This document shows, piece after piece, positions 44,324 through 53,593 of a stretch of DNA of 64,000 nucleotides. Under the pieces are notes generated by a model. That model saw only the letters and a program-made list of their open reading frames with translations, was not told the origin of the DNA and ran no database searches. Each line of letters starts with the position of its first letter. Positions within the stretch are counted from its first letter, which is position 1. Origin of the DNA: Methylibium sp. Root1272 (GTDB taxonomy: Bacteria; Pseudomonadota; Gammaproteobacteria; Burkholderiales; Burkholderiaceae_C); contig NZ_LMDY01000013.1 of NCBI RefSeq assembly GCF_001425905.1, forward strand, positions 1,194 to 65,193, written 5' to 3'. Made by a program: the position numbers and the translations under genes.

Positions 44324-45202
44324 ATGTCGGTCCGGCCGCAGCCATTCGCGGCGATCGAAGACGCACAACGGCACGACGCGCACTCGCGCCTGCCCTTCCA
44401 CCTGGGCGGTCAGCCGGTGGGCTCGGTGGCCCGCGGTGCGCTCGCGGCGCTGCAGGCGCAGGCACCCTGGCTGGAGGTGCACGACGGGCGGCTGAGCACC
44501 GCGCTGCGCGACGAGGCGCTCGACGCCGCGTTCGCCGTCACGCACGCGGCGCTGCGCGAGTGCGGCCTGGTCACCGGCTGGCGCGACGAGACCTACGCCA
44601 TCGTGCCGGTCTACGGCGCGCCGGCGCTCGCGCTGATCGAGCGCGCGGCGGCGCGCTTCTGGGGCACGCTGACCTTCGGCGCGCATGCCAACGGCTACGT
44701 CGCCGGCCCCGATGGCCGCCCGAGCCACCTGTGGATCGCCCGGCGCTCGCCGCACAAGCCCACCGACGCAGGCAAGTTCGACAACCTGATCGGCGGTGGC
44801 GTGCCGCACGGCCAGACGCCGTTCGAGACGCTGGTGCGCGAAGGCTGGGAAGAAGCGGGCCTGGCCGCCGACCTCGTGCGCCGGGCCACGCGCGGCCGGG
44901 TCATCGACCTGCGGCGCACGCTGCCCGACTGCGCCGGCCACGGCCTGCAGCGCGAGCAGGTGTTCGTCTACGACCTGGCGCTGCCGGCCGGCCTGCAGCC
45001 GCGCAACCAGGACGGCGAGGTCGCCGAACTGCAGTTGCTGCCGGTGGCGGAGGCGCTGGAACTGGCGGCCGGCGACACGATGACGGTCGATGCCGCGCTG
45101 GTGACGCTGGATTTCGCGCTGCGCTGGAGGCTGGTCGACGCGCACGAGCATGCCGCGCTCACGGCGCGCGCGGCCGGGCTGTTCGGCGCGATGCCGGACT
45201 GA
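44324..45202 (+). CDS. DUF4743/Nudix hydrolase
   Basis: A 292-residue protein: N-terminal DUF4743 (residues 5-120) and C-terminal Nudix domain (130-270), the layout of thiamine-pyrophosphate-type Nudix proteins such as fungal and plant TPK-associated forms. The Nudix box is GGVPHGQTPFETLVREGWEE (158-177) followed by AG; the first Glu of GX5E is Gln164, while REGWEE is intact. It starts 22 bases after the TPP-dependent oxidoreductase stop, a context that fits removal of damaged thiamine diphosphate, though this is inference. Confidence 0.88.
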   Translation: MSVRPQPFAAIEDAQRHDAHSRLPFHLGGQPVGSVARGALAALQAQAPWLEVHDGRLSTALRDEALDAAFAVTHAALRECGLVTGWRDETYAIVPVYGAPALALIERAAARFWGTLTFGAHANGYVAGPDGRPSHLWIARRSPHKPTDAGKFDNLIGGGVPHGQTPFETLVREGWEEAGLAADLVRRATRGRVIDLRRTLPDCAGHGLQREQVFVYDLALPAGLQPRNQDGEVAELQLLPVAEALELAAGDTMTVDAALVTLDFALRWRLVDAHEHAALTARAAGLFGAMPD

Positions 45203-45216
45203 GCAGGCGCGGCGCG

Positions 45217-45298
45217 CTCTCAAGGAAACGTCGGGCCGCCCCAGGTTTCCTTGACCCCCGCGGGGGGCGGGCTGGGCGCAGACCGGCCCTGGGGGTGC
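45217..45298 (-). repeat. intergenic repeat, copy D
   Basis: Second copy of the repeat at 39861-39942, again ending at the stop codon of a minus-strand gene (phospholipase A). The left arm CTCTCAAGGAAAC is intact, but the right arm reads GTTTCCTTGACCC, so the hairpin is shortened to ten pairs. The two copies flank the oxidoreductase/Nudix segment, about 5.3 kb apart, in the same orientation. Confidence 0.8.
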
Positions 45299-46381
45299 TC
45301 AGAACTCGAACAGCGTGAGCCCCAGCCCGAGGCTGGTCTGGCGGAAGTTGTAGTCGAGCAGCGTCTCGCCGTAGCCGCTGAAGAGTTGCACGTACCAGCG
45401 CAGTGCGCGCGGGCTGGACGGGTCGACCGGGTAGGTCCAGTCGAGCTGCACCGCGCCGCGCTTGAAGTCGCGGAAGTTGGTGCGCCACAGCAGCGCGGTG
45501 GTGGCGCGCCCGGGTGTCCAGTTCAGCGTGATGTCGCCGCGGCCGCGGTAGCTGGTGAGGTCGGGGTTGTCGTCGTCGCTGGCGTCCTCGCTCACGCGGC
45601 GGTTCAGGCGCATCGTGATCGACACGTCGTCGCGCTCGAAACCCGCGCCGGCATAGAAGCGGTTCCAGCTGCGCGACAGGGGCACGGTCTGCCCGTTCGA
45701 CTGGTGGGCGAAGGCGACCATGCCGTAGCGCCACTGCCAGCCCCAGGGCAGCGCACGCAGGCCCTCGGGCACCGGCACGACGTACATCACCTCCGGCTCG
45801 TAGTCGCTGCTGCGGAAGGGCGCGGAATCGCCCTTGTTGTAGAGCTGCCAGAGCGACTGCTGCGTGTAGCCGACCCAGAGGTCGGCGCCGGGCAGCAGCA
45901 CGTTCTGCGCGACCTTGGTCCGCAGCGAAAGCTGGAACTTGGCCTCGATCTTCTTGTAGTCGGCCAGCTGCGCGCTGTGCCCCGGCGCCGGGCTGGTCGG
46001 GTGGGTGTTGATGCGGGTGGTCACGTGCACCGGCAGCAGGAAGTTAGGCCGGTAGCCGGTGAAGTTGAAGGTGCCACGCTTGTCGGCCTCGTCGAGTTCC
46101 CAGTACTTGGACAGGAAACTCGGCGACGGCGTCGGCGGGCCCTGCAGGCCGGTTCCGGCGATGGGCGCCGCCGGCCGCGACACGACGTCGGGCGTGCGAC
46201 CCGCCGGCACCGCCGGCACCACTGCGGCATCGCGGCCCGCCAGGCGGTCGTAGCAGGCCAGGCGCAGGCCGTCGTCGGTGAGCGCCGCGCAGTCGGCCAG
46301 CGTCTGCGGCGCCTCGTCCTGTGCCAGCGCGGCAGCGCAGGTCAAGGCCGGCAGCAGGACGGTCAATGCGGTCAACTTCAT
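45299..46381 (-). CDS. pldA: outer membrane phospholipase A
   Basis: Hydrolyses phospholipids in the outer leaflet of the outer membrane to keep lipid asymmetry. The 360-residue protein has a signal peptide (cleavage after residue 20), a 70-residue N-terminal extension with a conserved Cys pair (LADCAALTDDGLRLACYDRL), and the OMPLA barrel. The active-site motif AHQSNGQ supplies catalytic His226 and Ser228. Alternating strands end in the aromatic residue F, as outer-membrane proteins require. Confidence 0.93.
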   Translation of the reverse strand: MKLTALTVLLPALTCAAALAQDEAPQTLADCAALTDDGLRLACYDRLAGRDAAVVPAVPAGRTPDVVSRPAAPIAGTGLQGPPTPSPSFLSKYWELDEADKRGTFNFTGYRPNFLLPVHVTTRINTHPTSPAPGHSAQLADYKKIEAKFQLSLRTKVAQNVLLPGADLWVGYTQQSLWQLYNKGDSAPFRSSDYEPEVMYVVPVPEGLRALPWGWQWRYGMVAFAHQSNGQTVPLSRSWNRFYAGAGFERDDVSITMRLNRRVSEDASDDDNPDLTSYRGRGDITLNWTPGRATTALLWRTNFRDFKRGAVQLDWTYPVDPSSPRALRWYVQLFSGYGETLLDYNFRQTSLGLGLTLFEF

Positions 46382-46574
46382 CGGGGGTCGGCTTCGCGGT
46401 TCGGTTCGGGTCGGCAGGGCCGGCCGATTCTGCGGGACAGCCCTCGTCCCGGCGGTGCCGCGGGGCTTGCCGCATCAAACTCTTGCATTTTTTGAAGTAT
46501 CGCGACAAGCCCTGTGAACTTGCGGGGCTCAAACACTCACTACAGTCCGTGCACTTCGACGCCCCGCTTCCCGC

Positions 46575-47135
46575 ATGAGCACACCGACCGTCAGTCCCCG
46601 CTACACCGGCACCGCGATCGCCCTGCACTGGCTGCTGGCGCTGGCCATCCTGGGCAGCATGGGCTTCGGCTGGTACATGAGCGACCTGCCGTTCTCGCCG
46701 CAGCGCCTGAAGTTCTACAACTGGCACAAGTGGGCCGGCGTCACCATCCTCACGCTGTCCTTGCTGCGCCTGCTGTGGCGCCTGACTCACCGCCCCCCGG
46801 CGCTGCCGGCGACGATCGTCACCGCGATGCCGTCGTGGCAGCTGCGGGCCTATCACGCGACCCACCACCTGATGTACCTGCTGTTCTTCGCGGTGCCGCT
46901 GGTCGGCTGGGCGTACAGCTCGATGGCCGGCTTCCCGATCGTGTGGTTCGGCGTGCTGCCGCTGCCCGACTTCGTGCCGGTCGACAAGGAACTGGCCAAG
47001 CTGGTCAAGCCCTTCCACGCGATCCTGGCCTACACGCTGCTGGCGCTGGTGGTGCTGCACGTGGCGGCCGCACTGAAGCACCATTTCATCGACCGCGACG
47101 GCCTGCTGACCCGCATGCGGCCGGGCCGCGCCTGA
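46575..47135 (+). CDS. cytochrome b561-type membrane protein
   Basis: A 186-residue four-helix di-haem cytochrome b561 (bacterial YodB/CybB type). Candidate axial histidines are His18 (ALHWLLALA), His51 (YNWHKWAG), and two in the C-terminal half (YHATHHLMYLLF; LVVLHVAAALKHH). It likely moves electrons between the quinone pool and a periplasmic acceptor. It starts 31 bases before the first of three YceI genes, and b561-YceI neighbourhoods are recurrent. The 193-base upstream gap to pldA holds its promoter. Confidence 0.92.
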   Translation: MSTPTVSPRYTGTAIALHWLLALAILGSMGFGWYMSDLPFSPQRLKFYNWHKWAGVTILTLSLLRLLWRLTHRPPALPATIVTAMPSWQLRAYHATHHLMYLLFFAVPLVGWAYSSMAGFPIVWFGVLPLPDFVPVDKELAKLVKPFHAILAYTLLALVVLHVAAALKHHFIDRDGLLTRMRPGRA

Positions 47136-47166
47136 TGGACCGATCGATCGACCCCGAGGACCCTGC

Positions 47167-47757
47167 ATGATCCGAAGCCGCTTTCCCCTCCCCCTGGTGG
47201 CGCTGGCCGCCGCCACCCTGGTGACCATGGCGCTCCCGGTGCGAGCCCAGACCCCCGTCGCGAAGCTGCTGCCCGCGCAGAGCGAGATCGGCTTCGTCAG
47301 CAAGCAGATGGGCGTGCCGGTGCAGGGCCAGTTCAAGAAGTTCGATGCCCAGGTCGCCTTCGATCCGAAGAAGCCCGAGACCGGCAAGATCGCCTTCGCG
47401 ATCGACACCGGCAGCGCCACGATCGGCGACCGCGACACCGATGCCGAGATGAAGAAGGGCGACTGGTTCGACACGGCCAAGTTCCCGCAGGCGACCTTCC
47501 AGTCGTCCGCGATCAAGTCGCTGGGCGGCGGCAAGTTCGAGGTGGCCGGCAAGCTCGCGATCAAGGGCAGCAGCCGCGACGTGCTGGTGCCGGTCACGCT
47601 GACACAGGCCGGCGGCACCAGCACCGCCACCGGCGCCTTCGCCATCAAGCGCCTGGAATTCAAGATCGGCGCCGGCGACTGGGGCGACACCTCGATGGTC
47701 GCCGACGAAGTGCAGGTGAAGTTCAAGCTCGCGCTGACCGGCGTGGGCGCGCTGTGA
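47167..47757 (+). CDS. YceI-family periplasmic lipocalin-like protein, first of three
   Basis: A 196-residue exported protein; the signal peptide ends near ALPVRAQ (residue 28). The YceI barrel motifs are SEIGFVSKQMGVPVQGQFKK, DWFDTAKFPQATFQSS and the strand pattern of LTLKGSSRDV-type. YceI proteins bind polyisoprenoids, probably quinones. It differs most from the two copies downstream (TATGAFAIKRLEFKIGAGDW at the C-terminus). Directly downstream of the b561 gene, likely in one operon. Confidence 0.93.
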   Translation: MIRSRFPLPLVALAAATLVTMALPVRAQTPVAKLLPAQSEIGFVSKQMGVPVQGQFKKFDAQVAFDPKKPETGKIAFAIDTGSATIGDRDTDAEMKKGDWFDTAKFPQATFQSSAIKSLGGGKFEVAGKLAIKGSSRDVLVPVTLTQAGGTSTATGAFAIKRLEFKIGAGDWGDTSMVADEVQVKFKLALTGVGAL

Positions 47758-47821
47758 CCGGCGCGCCCTCCGCGTCCTCCTTTCCGACCGTTCCTCAACC
47801 CTCCCCTTTCAGGACCCCAGA

Positions 47822-48397
47822 ATGAAGAAGCAACTTCTCGCCGCCGCCGCCACCGTCCTCGCCTGCTTCGCCGGTGCGGCCCAGGCCCAGAGCGCGAGCT
47901 ACGCGATCGATCCCGGCCACACCTTCGTGACCTTCGAGGTGCTGCACTTCGGCACCTCCACCGCGCGCGGCCGCTTCGACAAGAAGGAAGGCACGGTGGC
48001 GTTCGACCGGGCCGGCAAGACCGGCAAGGTCGACATCACCATCGACATGGCCTCCATCAACACCGGCGTGGCGGGGTTCAACACCCACCTGAGCGGCAAG
48101 GACTTCTTCAACGCGGCCGAGTTCCCGACCGCGAAGTTCACGTCCGACAAGTTCAGCTTCGCCGGCGACAAGGTGAGCGAGGTGAGCGGCACGCTCACGC
48201 TGCTGGGCAAGAGCAACCCGGTCACGCTGAAGGCGGCCAACTTCAACTGCTACGAGAACCCGCGCCTCAAGCGCGAGGTCTGCGGCGGCGACTTCGAGAC
48301 CACGATCCTGCGCAGCCAGTACGGCATGGGCTACGGCCTGCCGAACATCCCCGACAGCGTGCGCCTGACGGTGCAGATCGAGGCCGTCAAGCAGTAA
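47822..48397 (+). CDS. YceI-family periplasmic protein, second of three
   Basis: A 191-residue exported protein with signal peptide MKKQLLAAAATVLACFAGAA and the YceI domain: YAIDPGHTFVTFEVLHFGTS, INTGVAGFNTHLSGKDFFNA, EFPTAKFTSDKF, and CYENPRLKREVCGGDFETTI. The Cys pair in the last segment is shared with the third copy only, suggesting a disulfide. It lies 64 bases after the first copy and probably binds an isoprenoid quinone. Confidence 0.94.
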   Translation: MKKQLLAAAATVLACFAGAAQAQSASYAIDPGHTFVTFEVLHFGTSTARGRFDKKEGTVAFDRAGKTGKVDITIDMASINTGVAGFNTHLSGKDFFNAAEFPTAKFTSDKFSFAGDKVSEVSGTLTLLGKSNPVTLKAANFNCYENPRLKREVCGGDFETTILRSQYGMGYGLPNIPDSVRLTVQIEAVKQ

Positions 48398-48450
48398 GTA
48401 AGGTACGGCGGGGACCGCGCACGGCCCCCGCTCTTGCGCACAATCGGCGC

Positions 48451-49053
48451 ATGCGTGTCCTGACCGCCGCTGTCGCCTGCTTCACCCTCCTGCTGGCGGG
48501 TCTGGCCCTCGTGGCCACGCCAGCGGCGGCCGAACCGGCGCGCTACACGCTCGACCCGGCGCACAGCTGGGTGCAGTTCGAGCTGTCGCACTTCGGCACC
48601 TCGACGATCCGCGGGCGGCTGGGGCCGGCCGAGGGCAGCGTCAGCCTCGACCGCAGCGCGGGCCGCGGCGAGATCGGCGTGACGATCCCGATGGCCGCGG
48701 TCAGCACCGGCCTCGCGATGTTCGACAGGCACCTGCGCGACGGCGAACTGCTGTCCACCACCGAGCACCCGACCGCCTGGTTCGTCTCGCGCGACCTGCG
48801 CTTCGACGCCGACCGGCTCACGGAGCTGCGCGGCGAGCTGACGCTGCGCGGCGTGAGCCGCGGCCTGACGCTCACCGCCGTCCGCTTCGCGTGCTACCGC
48901 CATCCGGTGCTGCAGCGCGAAGTCTGCGGCGGTGACTTCGAGGGTCGCTTGAGGCGCAGCGACTTCGGCATCGACTACGGCCTGCCCTTCGTGCGGGACG
49001 AGGTGACGCTGCGGGTGCAGGTGGAAGGCGTGCGCGGCGATCCGGCGCCCTGA
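48451..49053 (+). CDS. YceI-family periplasmic protein, third of three
   Basis: A 200-residue exported YceI paralogue. Parallel motifs to the second copy are YTLDPAHSWVQFELSHFGTS, VSTGLAMFDRHLRDGELL and CYRHPVLQREVCGGDFEGRL. The signal peptide ends near TPAAAEPA (residue 29). It lies 53 bases after the second copy; high similarity between these two points to a local duplication, with the first copy older. Confidence 0.94.
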   Translation: MRVLTAAVACFTLLLAGLALVATPAAAEPARYTLDPAHSWVQFELSHFGTSTIRGRLGPAEGSVSLDRSAGRGEIGVTIPMAAVSTGLAMFDRHLRDGELLSTTEHPTAWFVSRDLRFDADRLTELRGELTLRGVSRGLTLTAVRFACYRHPVLQREVCGGDFEGRLRRSDFGIDYGLPFVRDEVTLRVQVEGVRGDPAP

Positions 49054-49181
49054 ATCGGGCCGGTCCTGCTGCAGGGCGCCCCCCTCGACGGTGGGAGGGC
49101 CAAAGTCGCACACTCGCGAGAACATCGCGACCGCGCCACGCACCCCGCGCCTGCGCCCTGCCCCTTGCGAGGATCTCCGCC

Positions 49182-50498
49182 ATGACGACCCCAGCCACCC
49201 CCTGCCGCGGCCCGCGCCGGCGGCCCGTTCCGATCGCTGTCGCGCTGGTGCTGTGCAGCGTCGCAGCCGTCGCCCAGCAACCGCCCGCCAAGGGGCCGTC
49301 GAAGCCACCGGTCGCGCAGGCCTGGATCGACGTCGCCACCTTCAGCGGCATGGGGGCCGGTCTCGGCGGCATCGGCGCCGGCGGCGGCAACAACCCGTTG
49401 TCGGCGCTGGGCGGCCTGTTCGGTGTGGGCGGCGGCAGCAACGTGCCCTTCCTGTCGACGCAATCCGGCGGCAGCGGTGGCCGCTACGTGGACGTCACGC
49501 TCGCGACGCGCGCCAACCCGCAGCTGGCCGAGGGCACGCAGGCGGTCCCGCCCGGGCTGCAGATCGGTCCGGTGCTCAAGCTGCTGTCACCGAAGGACGC
49601 GAAGCCGGCGCCCGGCGACGATGGCGACGAGCGCGTCGAGGAGCCGTCCGAGAAGCCCAAGGGCCGGCTGCTGCTGTACTGGGGCTGTGGCGACACCGTG
49701 CGCGCCGGCCAGCCGCGCGTGCTCGACGTGGCCAAGCTCAAGCCCGAGGACGTGGCCAAGTTCTTCATCTCCCGCCGCGCCACGCAGCGCGGCGCGCACA
49801 GCGCCACCGGCCGGCCGCACTGGCCCAACCCGAGCGAGGGCAAGCGCGTGCCCGACGGCGGCTCGCTGGTCGGCGAGCACGAGTTCAAGGGCCAGGGTGT
49901 GCCCGAAGGCTTCAAGTTCGCGATCGCTGCCGCCACCGACCTGATGCCCGCACTCGCGCTGACCACCGCCGACAAGGCCGGCGCCACCGCCCTCGAATGG
50001 AATGCGCTGCCGACCGCGCGCGGCTACTTCGCCGGCGCCTTCGCCGGCAAGGGCGAGCAGGCCGACGGCGCCAGCGAGATGGTGATCTGGACCTCGAGCG
50101 AGCTGCCCGACACCGGCTTCGGCCTGTTCGACTACCAGACCAATTCGGCGGTCGAGCGCTGGGTCAAGGAACGCGTGCTGCTCGCGCCGTCGACCACCCG
50201 CTGCACCGTGCCCAAGGGCGTGCTGCCGGCCGAAGGCTCCTTCCTGCGGCTGATCGCCTACGGCCCCGAGCTCAACCTCGCGCACCCGCCGCGCCCGGCC
50301 GACCCCAAGGCGGTGTGGGAACCGCAGTGGGCGGTGAAGCTGCGCATCAAGTCGATGACCACCGCGATGCCGGGCATGCCCTCGATGGGCGACGTGATGA
50401 AGGGCGAGGGCGGCAGCACGCCCGCCTCGCCGCAACCGGCCGAGGACAAGAAGAAGCCCGGCGCGCTCGATCTGCTGCGCGGCGTGCTCGGCCGCTGA
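49182..50498 (+). CDS. exported protein of unknown function
   Basis: A 438-residue protein with a signal peptide (VPIAVALVLCSVAAVAQQ), then a Gly-rich stretch (FSGMGAGLGGIGAGGGNNPL) and a largely beta, Pro-rich body. GRLLLYWGCGDTVRAGQPRV, LALTTADKAGATALEWNALP and DTGFGLFDYQTNSAVERWVK look family-specific, but I cannot name the family. It ends MGDVMKGEGGS plus a Lys-rich tail. It precedes the RavA-like gene by 22 bases. Confidence 0.75.
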   Translation: MTTPATPCRGPRRRPVPIAVALVLCSVAAVAQQPPAKGPSKPPVAQAWIDVATFSGMGAGLGGIGAGGGNNPLSALGGLFGVGGGSNVPFLSTQSGGSGGRYVDVTLATRANPQLAEGTQAVPPGLQIGPVLKLLSPKDAKPAPGDDGDERVEEPSEKPKGRLLLYWGCGDTVRAGQPRVLDVAKLKPEDVAKFFISRRATQRGAHSATGRPHWPNPSEGKRVPDGGSLVGEHEFKGQGVPEGFKFAIAAATDLMPALALTTADKAGATALEWNALPTARGYFAGAFAGKGEQADGASEMVIWTSSELPDTGFGLFDYQTNSAVERWVKERVLLAPSTTRCTVPKGVLPAEGSFLRLIAYGPELNLAHPPRPADPKAVWEPQWAVKLRIKSMTTAMPGMPSMGDVMKGEGGSTPASPQPAEDKKKPGALDLLRGVLGR

Positions 50499-50520
50499 GC
50501 ACCACCGTCAGAATGGGGCC

Positions 50521-51918
50521 ATGGATGCCAACGCCCTTGCTCTCGACCCGGCGCGGCTGCGCGCGCTGATCACCCGGCTCGAACACGGCCTGCTCGAGCG
50601 CGAGGACGCGGTGCGGCTCGCGCTGCTGGCCGCCCTGGCCGGCGAGCACGTGCTGCTGATCGGCCCGCCCGGCACCGCGAAGAGCGCGTTGGCGCGGCGG
50701 TTGCAGCACGCCTTCGACGGTGCGCGCTGGTTCGAGCGGCTGCTGACGCGCTTCTCGGTGCCGGAAGAGCTGTTCGGCCCGCTGTCGTTGAAGGCGCTGG
50801 AGGACGACCGCTACGAGCGCCTGACCGAGGGTTACCTGCCGACCGCCGGCATCGCCTTCCTCGATGAGGTGTTCAAGGCCAACTCGGCGATCCTGAACGC
50901 GCTGCTGACGCTGCTGAACGAGCGCGAGTTCGACAACGGCCGCGAGCGCCTGCACACCCCACTGGTGTGCGTGGTCGGCGCGACCAACGAGGTGCCGGCC
51001 GAAGAATCGCTGCAGGCCTTCTACGACCGTTTCCTGCTGCGCGTGCCGGTGCGGCCGGTCAGCGATGCCGGCTTCGCTGCACTGCTGACGCTGGACGACG
51101 CCGTGCCGGACGCCGCCCGGCCGATCACGCCCGCCGAGCGCAAAGGCCTGGCCGTGGCGCGCGACGCGGTGGCGATGGAGAGCGAGGTGCTGGACGCGCT
51201 GGCGGAAGCTCGCCGCTTCGTGCGCGAGCAGGCGATCACGGTGTCGGACCGCCGTTGGCGCCAGACCGTCGGGCTGCTGAAAACCGCCGCGGCGAGCAGC
51301 GGACGCAGCGCGGTGTCGCGCATCGACCTGTGGCTGCTGCCGTACTGCCTGGCCGAGCAGCCGGCCCAGCTCGGCGCGCTGACCGACTGGGTGCACGCGA
51401 CGCTGCTCGGCGCGCAGCCGCTCGAGGCCGCGTGGCTCACGCGTGCGATCGAGGCCTTCGAGCAGCAGTTCGGCATCGAGTGCCAGCCGCGCCAGGACGA
51501 CGGCGAAAGCGGCAAGATGGCGCTGGCCCATGCGATCGGCGGCGTGGAACAGGGCCCCGGCGTGGCCCGGCTGGTGACGGCGTCGCTGGAGGCGCGGATG
51601 CAGCCGCGCTACGGTGCGCGCCACATCGCCGCCCGGGTGGCGCAGCTCGACGAGCTGCTGGCGCGCGCCGATGTCCACCTTCAGCCGCTGCGCACCCGCG
51701 CCGCGGCGATGGACGAGGCCCTGCGCCAGGCGCTGTGGCTGCCGCCGGCCCTGGCGGCACGGATCGCGGCGGCCCACGCGGCCTCGGTGCAGACGATGGA
51801 CGTGCTGGTTGCACGGCTGCAGGCGGTGCGGGCCGACTTCGCGGCGCTGCCGGTCGATGACACCGCCGCCGGCGCGGCGCCTGCACCGGTGCGCTGGAGC
51901 GAAGCGGCCGCGGCCTGA
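50521..51918 (+). CDS. MoxR-family AAA+ ATPase, RavA-like
   Basis: A 465-residue AAA+ ATPase. Walker A is GPPGTAKS (48-55), Walker B is GIAFLDEVFK, the sensor is VVGATNEVPAEESLQAF, and the arginine-finger region is FYDRFLLRVPV. As in RavA of E. coli (498 residues) a long C-terminal region follows the AAA core. RavA forms hexamers that work with the VWA protein ViaA on respiratory or inducible-stress complexes. The VWA gene follows after 15 bases. Confidence 0.92.
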   Translation: MDANALALDPARLRALITRLEHGLLEREDAVRLALLAALAGEHVLLIGPPGTAKSALARRLQHAFDGARWFERLLTRFSVPEELFGPLSLKALEDDRYERLTEGYLPTAGIAFLDEVFKANSAILNALLTLLNEREFDNGRERLHTPLVCVVGATNEVPAEESLQAFYDRFLLRVPVRPVSDAGFAALLTLDDAVPDAARPITPAERKGLAVARDAVAMESEVLDALAEARRFVREQAITVSDRRWRQTVGLLKTAAASSGRSAVSRIDLWLLPYCLAEQPAQLGALTDWVHATLLGAQPLEAAWLTRAIEAFEQQFGIECQPRQDDGESGKMALAHAIGGVEQGPGVARLVTASLEARMQPRYGARHIAARVAQLDELLARADVHLQPLRTRAAAMDEALRQALWLPPALAARIAAAHAASVQTMDVLVARLQAVRADFAALPVDDTAAGAAPAPVRWSEAAAA

Positions 51919-51933
51919 GGATCCGAGGCCCGC

Positions 51934-53415
51934 ATGGACCCGCGCCTCGCGGCCGTCGATCGGCCCTACGACCGGCTCGACGCCCTGCCGCGCGAGCTGT
52001 GGCTGCCGACGCTGATCAGCGCGGTGGGTCGCAGCGAGGCACGGCTGGAGCATGTGCACGGCTGGCTCTGCGCGCTGGAGGCCGGCGAGCTGCCCGCCGC
52101 CGCGCTCGATTTCGCCGATCCCGAGGCGCTGCGGCCGCTGCGGCAGGCGATCGGCGAGCTGGGCCTGCACGACCTGGCGCGTGGCGTGCCGGCCGCGGCC
52201 CAGCAGGTGCTGCGCACGGCGCTGTGGCATCTCGACCGGTTGATCGACCGGCCGGCCGACGCGCCGCGCGACGCCGCGATCGCCGAGATGGTGGAAGCCT
52301 TCCGCGCCGAGTGGACCCTGCTGCGCGCCGACTGGGAGCACCTGCTCGCGCTGCTGCAGGACCTGGGCGAGCTCGCGACACTGCGCCGGGACGCGCTGCA
52401 CGGCCGGCTCGCGCGGCACGAGTGGCACGAGGCCCAGCAACTGGCGGCGCTGCTGACGCGCAACCCGGCGCTGGTGGCGCTGATCGCCGCGCTCGGCCGA
52501 GGCCTGCCGCGCGAGGCGCCGCCGCAGCCGGCACCCAGCGTGCCCGGCCGCGCGCGCGTGCTCGGCCACCTGGTCGAGACGCGCCTGCCCGACGCGCCGG
52601 GCGAGATCCTCGGCGTGCGCCCGGGGCGCAACCTGGCACGCATGCTGCCGTCCGAGGCGGCGCAGCTGCGCCACCCGCTGCTGCACAAGCTGTGGCGCGC
52701 GCGGCTGGCCGAGGCGCGGCTGATGGTGTGGGACGAAGAGGCCGTGCTGTTCGACCAGCGACCGGGCGGCGCCACGCCCCTGCGCGCGGCGCCGCAGGTC
52801 GAGCAGCCCCCGATGGAGCGCGGCCCGATGCTGGTGTGCATCGACACCTCGGGGTCGATGCGCGGCGCGCCGGAGCAACTGGCCAAGGCGGTGGTGCTGC
52901 AGGCGGCGCGCACCGCGCACCGCGAGCGGCGGCCCTGCCGGCTGATCGCCTTCGGCGGCGCCGGCGAGCTGCTGATGCACGAACTGGCGCTGACGCCGAC
53001 CGGGCTGGACGCGCTGCTCGACTTCATCGGCCAGGCCTTCGACGGCGGCACCGACCTGGCCGCCCCTCTTGCACACGCGGTGACTGCGGTCCATCAGGCG
53101 CCATGGCGACAGGCCGACCTGCTGCTGGTCAGCGACGGCGAGTTCGGCTGCACGCCGGCCACGCTGGCGCTGCTCGACACCGCACGGCAGCACCACGGCC
53201 TGCGCGTGCAGGGCGTGCTGGTCGGCGACCGCGAGACCATGGGCCTGCTGGAGGTCTGCGACGCCATCCACTGGGTGCGCGACTGGCGCCGCTACGCGCC
53301 GGACCCGCGGAGCGCCTACGCCGACGGCCACTCGCCGGTGCACAGCAAGAGCCTCACGGCGCTCTACTTCCCCAACGCGCTGAGCGAACGCGCGAAGCGC
53401 AACCTGCAGGTCTGA
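51934..53415 (+). CDS. VWA-domain protein, ViaA-like
   Basis: A 493-residue protein: a long helical N-terminal part, then a von Willebrand A domain with MIDAS motif DTSGSM at about residue 305 (MLVCIDTSGSMRG), TDLAAPLAHA, and LLLVSDGEFG. The length and partner gene match ViaA, which stimulates the RavA ATPase. The C-terminus ends YFPNALSERAKRNLQV. Part of the RavA/ViaA operon. Confidence 0.92.
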   Translation: MDPRLAAVDRPYDRLDALPRELWLPTLISAVGRSEARLEHVHGWLCALEAGELPAAALDFADPEALRPLRQAIGELGLHDLARGVPAAAQQVLRTALWHLDRLIDRPADAPRDAAIAEMVEAFRAEWTLLRADWEHLLALLQDLGELATLRRDALHGRLARHEWHEAQQLAALLTRNPALVALIAALGRGLPREAPPQPAPSVPGRARVLGHLVETRLPDAPGEILGVRPGRNLARMLPSEAAQLRHPLLHKLWRARLAEARLMVWDEEAVLFDQRPGGATPLRAAPQVEQPPMERGPMLVCIDTSGSMRGAPEQLAKAVVLQAARTAHRERRPCRLIAFGGAGELLMHELALTPTGLDALLDFIGQAFDGGTDLAAPLAHAVTAVHQAPWRQADLLLVSDGEFGCTPATLALLDTARQHHGLRVQGVLVGDRETMGLLEVCDAIHWVRDWRRYAPDPRSAYADGHSPVHSKSLTALYFPNALSERAKRNLQV

Positions 53416-53593
53416 GCCCGCCCGGAACGTGGTGCGGTTCACGCCGCTGCGGGCCGCATCGTGTCGCTTTGTAAAAGGCGCTGCACCCGCCCGGCTTCGG
53501 TCACGGAGGGCACACGCAGCCCCAACACACTGGTGCTCCGCATCGTGGCCGCTCGCGCGACCACGCCGATCACCACCGTGTCCTGGGGCGCCC

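Noticed and set aside
40557-44495. Very long overlapping frames (for example over 1200 codons on either strand) across the oxidoreductase gene, and similar long antisense frames elsewhere
   Set aside because: They mirror the GC-rich third-position bias of the real genes, have Arg/Ala/Gly-rich low-complexity translations, and match no family.
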